Source: Gammaproteobacteria bacterium | GTDB taxonomy: Bacteria > Pseudomonadota > Gammaproteobacteria > Steroidobacterales > Steroidobacteraceae | Direction: 5' to 3' | Assembly (NCBI GenBank): GCA_030040525.1 | Contig: JASHTN010000323.1 | Location: forward strand, 1-19,543 | DNA length: 19,543 bases | Shown: one piece after another, positions 14,965 through 19,543 of the stretch | Layout of the letters: each line of letters opens with the position of its first letter | Position numbering within the stretch: the stretch's first letter is position 1 | The notes under the pieces: model-generated | Databases searched by the model: none | Told to the model about the DNA's origin: nothing | The model's input: the letters and a program-made list of their open reading frames with translations, nothing else | Made by a program: the position numbers and the translations under genes

Positions 14965-16419
14965 GTGCTGCGGCGTCGCGCCATGGATCTTCACGGCGCG
15001 GGCCGCCTCGGGGAAGCCGAAGCGGTCTGCGAACAGATCCTGAGGCTCGCCCCGGCCGAAGCCGGTGCCTTTCAGCTGCTCAGCCTGATTGCAGCCCAGA
15101 GCGGCGACCTGCCGCGGGCCGCGGAGCTGCTGCGCCGCTCCCTGGCGATCAACGGCTCATCCGCCCACGCGCACTTGAATCTCGGGCTGCTGCTCTCGCA
15201 GCAGGGCTCCTACGGCGAGGCCGTGGCGAGCTTCGAGCGGGCGGTCGCCATGCGCCCGGATCTTGCCGAAGCGCACGTGCAGCGCGGCCATGCGCTGCGC
15301 GTGCTGCAGCGGCCTGAAGAGGCACTGACGAGCTTTGCGACCGCGATTGCGCTCCGGCCCGACCTGGCCGAGGCGTTCTGCGGGCGCGCCGCGGCGCTGC
15401 AGGACCTGCTGCGGCCAGAGGAAGCGCTGCTGAGCTACGGCGAGGCCATCCGGCTCGCGCCCGACTACGCACAGGCGCGCTACAACAAGGGCCTATGTCT
15501 GCTGCAGCTCGGCCGCTTCGCCGAAGGGTGGCCGCTCGCGGAATGGCGCAGGCAGCTCAAGCAGCCGCTCGGCGCCCGGGAGTTTCCCGCGCCGCTCTGG
15601 CAGGGGCCCGAGAGCCTCGCCGGCCGGGAGATCCTGATCCACTCCGAGCAGGGCCTGGGCGACACGCTGCAGTTCTCGCGCTATGTCGCGCCGCTGCTCG
15701 AGCGCGGCGCGCGCGTCACTCTCATGGTGCAGACGGGTCTCGCGGCGCTCATGAGCCGCTCCTGGCCCGGCGTCCGTGTCATCGCGGAGTCGTCAGAGCC
15801 GTCCGCAGCGCCCGATTACCACTGTCCGCTCCTCAGTCTGCCGTTCGCGTTCGGCACGGTCGAGGCGACCATTCCGGTGCGGGCTCCGTATCTTGTCGCC
15901 GACGCGGAGCGCGTCGCGCGCTGGCGCCGAAGGCTAGGGGGGGCGGGATTCAAAGTCGGTGTCTGCTGGCAGGGACGACCGGGGCTGGTCGATGTGGGGC
16001 GATCCTTTCCGCTGCACGCGCTCAGGCCGCTCGCGGCTCTCGCCGGTGTGCGGCTCGTGTGCCTGCAGCACCGCGAGCAGCTCGATCCCGTGCGGGCGGT
16101 AGCCGCCGAGATGCGTATCGAGCTGCTCGAAGAGCCGCTCGACACCGGCGGCAACGCCTTCGCGGACACTGCGGCGATCATGCAGAGCCTGGACCTCGTG
16201 GTCACGTGCTGCACGGCCATCGCACACCTCGCGGGAGCTCTCGGGCGCCCGACCTGGGTGGCGCTGAAGCACGTCCCGGACTGGCGCTGGATGCTCGGGC
16301 GCACCGACACCCCCTGGTACCCGACGATGCGGCTCTTTCGCCAGCGCGAGCGCGGCGCCTGGGACGGGGTGATCGAGGCGATGGCGCGGGAGCTTGCGGC
16401 GTGCGTTATTCGACCGTGA
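14965..16419 (+). CDS. TPR protein with GT9/heptosyltransferase-like glycosyltransferase domain
   Basis: This 484-residue protein has five or so TPR units (about 5-195; AHAHLNLGLLLSQQGSYGEA, AEAHVQRGHALRVLQRPEEA) followed by the domain usually annotated as the glycosyltransferase-9-like part of TPR proteins. Diagnostic blocks are ILIHSEQGLGDTLQFSRYVA (223-242), CPLLSLPFAFGTVEATIP (287-304), VGVCWQGRPG (331-340), ADTAAIMQSLDLVVTCCTAI (400-419), AHLAGALGRPTWVALKHVPD (420-439) and RWMLGRTDTPWYPTMRLFRQ (441-460). Members usually have SVDTA before AHLAGAL; here it is TCCTA, so the conserved Asp is replaced. Start is GTG 14965 or ATG 14983; neither has a Shine-Dalgarno, and the 44-nt spacing after the second GT41 gene suggests the same transcript. 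Its 3' end overlaps glmS by 14 nt. Likely sugar transferase; donor and acceptor unknown. Confidence 0.85.
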   Translation: MLRRRAMDLHGAGRLGEAEAVCEQILRLAPAEAGAFQLLSLIAAQSGDLPRAAELLRRSLAINGSSAHAHLNLGLLLSQQGSYGEAVASFERAVAMRPDLAEAHVQRGHALRVLQRPEEALTSFATAIALRPDLAEAFCGRAAALQDLLRPEEALLSYGEAIRLAPDYAQARYNKGLCLLQLGRFAEGWPLAEWRRQLKQPLGAREFPAPLWQGPESLAGREILIHSEQGLGDTLQFSRYVAPLLERGARVTLMVQTGLAALMSRSWPGVRVIAESSEPSAAPDYHCPLLSLPFAFGTVEATIPVRAPYLVADAERVARWRRRLGGAGFKVGVCWQGRPGLVDVGRSFPLHALRPLAALAGVRLVCLQHREQLDPVRAVAAEMRIELLEEPLDTGGNAFADTAAIMQSLDLVVTCCTAIAHLAGALGRPTWVALKHVPDWRWMLGRTDTPWYPTMRLFRQRERGAWDGVIEAMARELAACVIRP

Positions 16420-18244
16420 CGCTCTTGGCCAGGTTGCGGGGCTGATCGACGTCGGTGCCGCGCAGGATCGCGGCGTGATAGGCGAGCAGCTGCAGCGGCA
16501 CCGTGTAGACCGCCGGCGCCTGGAAGTAAGTCACGTGCCGCGGCATCTCGATGACGGTCACCCCGTCGCTCGACTGGAAACCGGCCTCCGGGTCGGCGAA
16601 CACGACAAGCTCGCCACCGCGCGCGCGCACTTCCATGAGGTTGGATTTCAGCTTCTCCAGCAGGTCGTTGTTCGGGGCCACTGTCACCACCGGCATGTCG
16701 GCGTCGACGAGCGCGAGCGGCCCGTGCTTGAGCTCGCCGGCGGGGTAGGCTTCGGCATGGATGTAGGAGATCTCCTTGAGCTTGAGCGCACCTTCCATGG
16801 CGATCGGATAGAGCGCGCCACGCCCGAGGAACAGGGCGTGATGCTTGTCCGCAAAGCGCTCGGCGAGCCGCTGGATCACGGGCCCGAGCGCCAGCGTCTG
16901 CTCGATGAGCGAGGGCAGCTCGATGAGGCGGGCGACGAGCCCGCGCTCGCGCTCGGCGTCAGCCCCGCCGTGGTGGCGGGCGAGCGCGATCACCAGCATG
17001 CCGAGCGCGGCGAGCTGCGTGGTGAAGGCCTTCGTCGAGGCGACCCCGATCTCGGGTCCGGCGCGCGTCAGCATCACGAGCTCGGACTCGCGCACCAGCG
17101 AGCTCTCCGGCACGTTGCAGATTGCGAGCGATGACAGGTAGCCGGACTGGCGCGCCAGGCGCAGCGCCGCCAGCGTGTCGGCCGTCTCCCCGGACTGTGA
17201 GATGCTGACGAAGAGCGAGTCGGGCGGGACCAGGGGGCTCCGATAGCGGTACTCGCTCGCGATGTCGACCGTGCACGGGAGCTTGCAGATCTGCTCGATG
17301 AAGTAGCGCGCCACGGCAGCGGCGTGGAAGCTCGTGCCGCAGGCGACCATGTGCACGTGGCGCGTGCGGCTGAGCACGGCCGCCGCAGCCGGTCCGAACG
17401 CGGCTTCGAGCAGCCGGCCGTGCGCGACCCGCTCCTGCAGCGTGTCGGCGACCGCGCGCGGCTGCTCGTGGATCTCCTTCAACATGAAATGCCGGTACGG
17501 GCCCTTCTCGGCGGCATCCGCCGACAGGTCGCTCTCGCGGACCGGCCGCTCGACGCTGTCGCCGTTGCGGTCGATGACCCGCACAGTAGTGCGGCGCACC
17601 TCGGCGACGTCGCCTTCCTCGAGGAAAATGAAGCGCCGCGTCACCGGCAGGAGCGCCGCCACGTCCGAGGCGACGAAGTTCTCCTCGACCCCGAGGCCGA
17701 CCACCACCGGGCAGCCCTCGCGGGCGAGGATCAGCCGCTCCGGATCGTGCTCGCTCACGACCACCAGTGCGTACGCGCCCTCGAGCTCCGCGACCGTGGC
17801 GCGCACGGCCTTCAGCAGATCGTGTAGCGTCTGCTGGTGGTAGTGGATGCGATGGGCGATGACTTCGGTGTCGGTCTCGGAGGCGAACTGATAGCCGCGC
17901 CGCTCGAGGTCGGCGTGCAGCTCCTCGTGGTTCTCGATGATGCCGTTGTGGACGATGGCGAGGCCGTCGCGCGACACGTGCGGATGGGCGTTGCGCTCGC
18001 TCGGCACGCCGTGGGTCGCCCAGCGTGTGTGCGCGATGCCGATTCTGCCGCTCGTCGGGCTGTGAACGAGCGCCTCATCGAGGGTGCTCACCTTGCCGAC
18101 GGTGCGCAGCCGCGTCAGGTGCTGCGTACCGTTCAGCACCGCGAGCCCGGCCGAGTCGTAGCCGCGATACTCGAGCCGCTTCAGGCCCTCCATCAGGATA
18201 GGGACGATGTCGCGCTCGGCGACCGCTCCGACGATTCCGCACAT
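16406..18244 (-). CDS. glmS: Glutamine-fructose-6-phosphate aminotransferase (isomerizing) GlmS
   Basis: This 612-residue cytoplasmic enzyme makes glucosamine-6-phosphate from fructose-6-P and glutamine, the committed step to UDP-GlcNAc for peptidoglycan and LPS. The start is fixed by MCGIVGAV: after Met removal Cys becomes the N-terminal nucleophile of the class II amidotransferase domain. That domain shows TRWATHG (74-80) and HNGIIENHEEL (99-109). The two SIS domains carry ACGTSFHAA (301-309), SISQSGETADT (348-358), STKAFTTQL (403-411), LKEISYIHAEAYPAGELKHG (489-508) and the C-terminal NLAKSVTVE with the fructose-6-P lysine. All catalytic residues expected from E. coli GlmS (Glu488, His504, Lys603) have counterparts at 491, 507 and 606. 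GAGG lies 9 nt before the ATG. No glmS ribozyme-like leader is visible and no glmU is adjacent. Confidence 0.97.
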   Translation of the reverse strand: MCGIVGAVAERDIVPILMEGLKRLEYRGYDSAGLAVLNGTQHLTRLRTVGKVSTLDEALVHSPTSGRIGIAHTRWATHGVPSERNAHPHVSRDGLAIVHNGIIENHEELHADLERRGYQFASETDTEVIAHRIHYHQQTLHDLLKAVRATVAELEGAYALVVVSEHDPERLILAREGCPVVVGLGVEENFVASDVAALLPVTRRFIFLEEGDVAEVRRTTVRVIDRNGDSVERPVRESDLSADAAEKGPYRHFMLKEIHEQPRAVADTLQERVAHGRLLEAAFGPAAAAVLSRTRHVHMVACGTSFHAAAVARYFIEQICKLPCTVDIASEYRYRSPLVPPDSLFVSISQSGETADTLAALRLARQSGYLSSLAICNVPESSLVRESELVMLTRAGPEIGVASTKAFTTQLAALGMLVIALARHHGGADAERERGLVARLIELPSLIEQTLALGPVIQRLAERFADKHHALFLGRGALYPIAMEGALKLKEISYIHAEAYPAGELKHGPLALVDADMPVVTVAPNNDLLEKLKSNLMEVRARGGELVVFADPEAGFQSSDGVTVIEMPRHVTYFQAPAVYTVPLQLLAYHAAILRGTDVDQPRNLAKSVTVE

Positions 18245-18448
18245 GGCCTCTTGCCTCGGATGCATCCTGCCCCGCAGGCCCTGAAGTCGGGTGAGCTGTC
18301 GGGGCTTAGTGGCCTTTAAGTGTGCCCGAAACGGGGCTGAGGCGCCGAAACTGCCGGAAACACCGTGACCGGGGTCGCCGCAGGACCCGCAGGGGGCCCT
18401 TGGGCGGGGCGAGCGCCAGCCCAGAGGGGTCCTCAGGCCGCGGCGGGC
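18245..18448. other. 204-nt region upstream of glmS
   Basis: The gap lies between the stop of the PEP-CTERM-like gene and the glmS start, both on the minus strand. It contains the glmS Shine-Dalgarno near 18254-18257 (complement) and an AT-rich patch around 18312-18321 (GCCTTTAAGT on plus), which on the minus strand reads ACTTAAAGGC and is the best -10-like spot. GC-rich inverted pieces around 18385-18440 could end the upstream transcript, but I found no perfect long stem. No coding sequence is seen. Confidence 0.3.
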
Positions 18449-19132
18449 TTACGCAGCGCAGGGCGCGGCCCGGCACCGCAGCCGGATGAGCGCCGCGCCG
18501 AGTGTACCCAGACCCGACAGCATCAGCCACAGCGCGGGCGGCACCGGCACCGCGGTCAGGTTGATATCTCCCTGGTAGCTGCCACCCGAGCTGCCCGTTG
18601 CGGTGCCGCTGATCTGCAGCACGTAGGAACCCGCCGTCAGCAGAGTGGGGTTGATCTGCAGGTAGGTGGCGTCGCCGCTCGGGAGGATTGTGGCGTAGTC
18701 CACCGTCCCCACCGGGGTCATCGTCACGAGGCCTCCTGGATTGGACGTGAGGCTGTAGATCTCGGCGAACAGGTTGCTGATGTTGAACACGCCGTTCTCG
18801 CCGATGGTCGACGAGACGACGTCTGCCTGCGCCGACCCGATCTGGAAGAAGTAATTGTCGATGAATCCCGCAGGTCCCAGATAGCCGTTGACTGGGCCGC
18901 CGTAGATGTCGGAGCCGGTGATTGCGCTCTGCGGGGAATTGAACTGCACGATGTAGCCGTACTGACCAGGAACGGCGTACATCGGCGCCGCTGCTGGGCA
19001 GGTGGGACTCACGCCGCTCGCGAGCTCCTCGCAGCTGAGGGTGAGCGTGCCCGCCTGTGCGGTGCTGGCGAACGCGCCGGCGGCAAGCGCGCCAATCAAC
19101 ATCGCGCGGGCCATGCCGCGTGCGAATCTCAT
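18449..19132 (-). CDS. Secreted protein with VPxPxxxWL-type (PEP-CTERM-like) C-terminal sorting signal
   Basis: This 227-residue protein has a Sec signal peptide (RFARGMARAMLIGALAAGAFASTAQA, cleavage after residue 27) and a middle part of about 165 residues rich in Gly, Ser, Thr, Asn and Tyr. The C-terminal tripartite signal is VPVPPALWLMLSGLGTLGAA (196-215) followed by the basic IRLRCR. This fits the PEP-CTERM/VPLPA-CTERM class processed by exosortase or a relative, usually exported with exopolysaccharide. After the basic stretch the chain continues AAPCAA, longer than the usual end right after Arg residues. Cys34 and Cys45 could form a disulfide. ATG 19132 (MRFARG) is preferred; the frame is open 16 codons further, but with no signal-peptide character. 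The body is not recognised. The processing enzyme is not encoded in this window. Confidence 0.75.
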   Translation of the reverse strand: MRFARGMARAMLIGALAAGAFASTAQAGTLTLSCEELASGVSPTCPAAAPMYAVPGQYGYIVQFNSPQSAITGSDIYGGPVNGYLGPAGFIDNYFFQIGSAQADVVSSTIGENGVFNISNLFAEIYSLTSNPGGLVTMTPVGTVDYATILPSGDATYLQINPTLLTAGSYVLQISGTATGSSGGSYQGDINLTAVPVPPALWLMLSGLGTLGAALIRLRCRAAPCAA

Positions 19133-19174
19133 GCCCTTACCCGCCCCAGGGCCCGGGGTCGTTCTGGTCTCACC

Positions 19175-19200
19175 GGGCACAGTTATGCCGACTGTGGCCC
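19175..19200. promoter_or_regulatory. Imperfect dyad upstream of the PEP-CTERM-like gene
   Basis: GGGCACAGT (19175-19183) faces ACTGTGGCCC (19191-19200) across 7 nt, pairing fully except for one bulged base. It lies about 43-68 nt before the gene start. On the minus strand its spacer contains CATAAC, a weak -10-like hexamer, so the dyad would overlap the promoter as an operator does. This is by-eye evidence only. Confidence 0.3.
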
Positions 19201-19350
19201 AACTCTGTGACAGCCAGTTTTATGTCTGATGACACCTGCGCCGGCCTGGCGTGCTGTAGTGCAGCATCGGGACGCGACAGCGCCAGTGCGGACGACGCCA
19301 CGAAGGTGCTACGACTGGCGGCGGCGCCCACGGCGCGGGCTCCGGCGCTA

Positions 19351-19543
19351 GGGAACCTCTGCACAGGTACCCATGATTGACCGATACTGCGTGCAGGGGA
19401 CAGCAGCGGTAGAGGCACGATGAAGCAGACGACATTTGCGTCGGCGGCCTGGGATAAGAAAGGCAAGGTCACTCGCCGGGAGCGCTTCCTTCAGGAGATG
19501 GATGCGGTCATTCCTTGGAAGCACCTGAACCGGCTGATTGAGC
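19351..19543 (+). mobile_element. Left end of an IS5-family insertion sequence (continues beyond the window)
   Basis: The presumed left terminal repeat begins GGGAACCTCTGCACAGGT at 19351, and the transposase ATG follows 69 nt later, the short spacing typical of IS5-group elements. The base pairs at the junction read CTAG (19348-19351), a 4-bp target often seen with this group. The right end and matching inverted repeat are outside the window, so the exact boundary (19351 or 19352) and the target duplication cannot be confirmed. The non-coding stretch 19133-19350 before it holds the upstream region of the PEP-CTERM-like gene and no ORF I trust. Confidence 0.6.
19420..19543 (+). CDS. IS5-family transposase, N-terminal fragment cut by the window edge
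   Basis: The first 41 codons of an open frame begin MKQTTFASAAWDKKGKVTRR and continue RERFLQEMDAVIPWKHLNRL. This N-terminus (KQTTFA...TRRExFLxEMDxVIPWxxLxxLIEP) is characteristic of IS5-subgroup DDE transposases; the catalytic part lies downstream of the window. AGAGGC just before the ATG can serve as a Shine-Dalgarno. Whether the gene is intact cannot be judged here. Confidence 0.85.
   Translation, partial: MKQTTFASAAWDKKGKVTRRERFLQEMDAVIPWKHLNRLIE

Noticed and set aside
16394..17134. 246-codon plus-strand frame over the 3' part of glmS
   Set aside because: Antisense shadow of a conserved enzyme.
18245..18448. glmS ribozyme or riboswitch leader
   Set aside because: The leader is short and GC-rich and shows none of the expected structure; the ribozyme is known mainly from Gram-positive bacteria.
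18365..19210. 281-codon plus-strand frame opposite the PEP-CTERM-like gene
   Set aside because: No recognisable features, while the minus strand has a signal peptide and a C-terminal sorting signal in one frame.
19133..19240. Sigma-54 promoter (TGGC...TTGC) before the PEP-CTERM-like gene
   Set aside because: TGGC is present on the minus strand, but the TTGC element is not found at the required spacing.
1..19543. tRNA genes, rRNA, CRISPR arrays or phage modules
   Set aside because: No cloverleaf-like sequence, no regularly spaced direct repeats and no phage structural genes were seen; repetitive sequence in the TPR genes is protein-level repeat.

Overview
The window is about 68% G+C by eye and reads as a chromosomal piece of a GC-rich proteobacterium. 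A gammaproteobacterium is my best guess from the style of RimO, GlmS, the PEP-CTERM-like protein and the IS5-type element, but the sequence alone does not fix the genus. No rRNA, tRNA, CRISPR array or phage structural gene was seen.

Layout. (a) 1-2222: an OsmC-type peroxiredoxin and a short overlapping downstream ORF that leaves the window, transcribed divergently from an APC-type amino-acid permease. (b) 2288-4787, minus strand: a methyltransferase, GT4 glycosyltransferase and second methyltransferase. The last two genes in reading order are clearly lower in G+C (about 50-55%) than everything around them and look acquired. (c) 4969-7639, plus strand: a small YxWxxGxW lipoprotein, an exported PEBP-family protein, a tiny one-span membrane protein overlapping it, and rimO, whose stop codon lies inside an 18-bp hairpin. 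(d) 7703-10171, minus strand: a helical lipoprotein and a SulP anion transporter with a STAS domain. (e) 10275-16419, plus strand: three consecutive large TPR-fused glycosyltransferases. Two are GT41/SPINDLY (O-GlcNAc-transferase-like) and belong to different subtypes. The third is a TPR protein with a GT9/heptosyltransferase-like domain. (f) 16406-18244, minus strand: glmS, overlapping the glycosyltransferase cluster tail to tail by 14 nt. (g) 18449-19132, minus strand: a secreted protein with a VPxPxxxWL-type C-terminal sorting signal. (h) 19351 to the end: the left end and first 41 codons of an IS5-family element.

The most interesting part is (e)+(f). Two GT41-like enzymes joined by an ATGA overlap, a third TPR-glycosyltransferase, and the enzyme that commits fructose-6-P to the UDP-GlcNAc pathway lie together. 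I infer a protein or surface glycosylation locus. No acceptor protein is encoded nearby, so the target is unknown. Region (b), with another glycosyltransferase flanked by two methyltransferases, and the PEP-CTERM-like protein in (g) fit a strain that invests in modified surface polymers, but no direct link between these loci can be read from the sequence.
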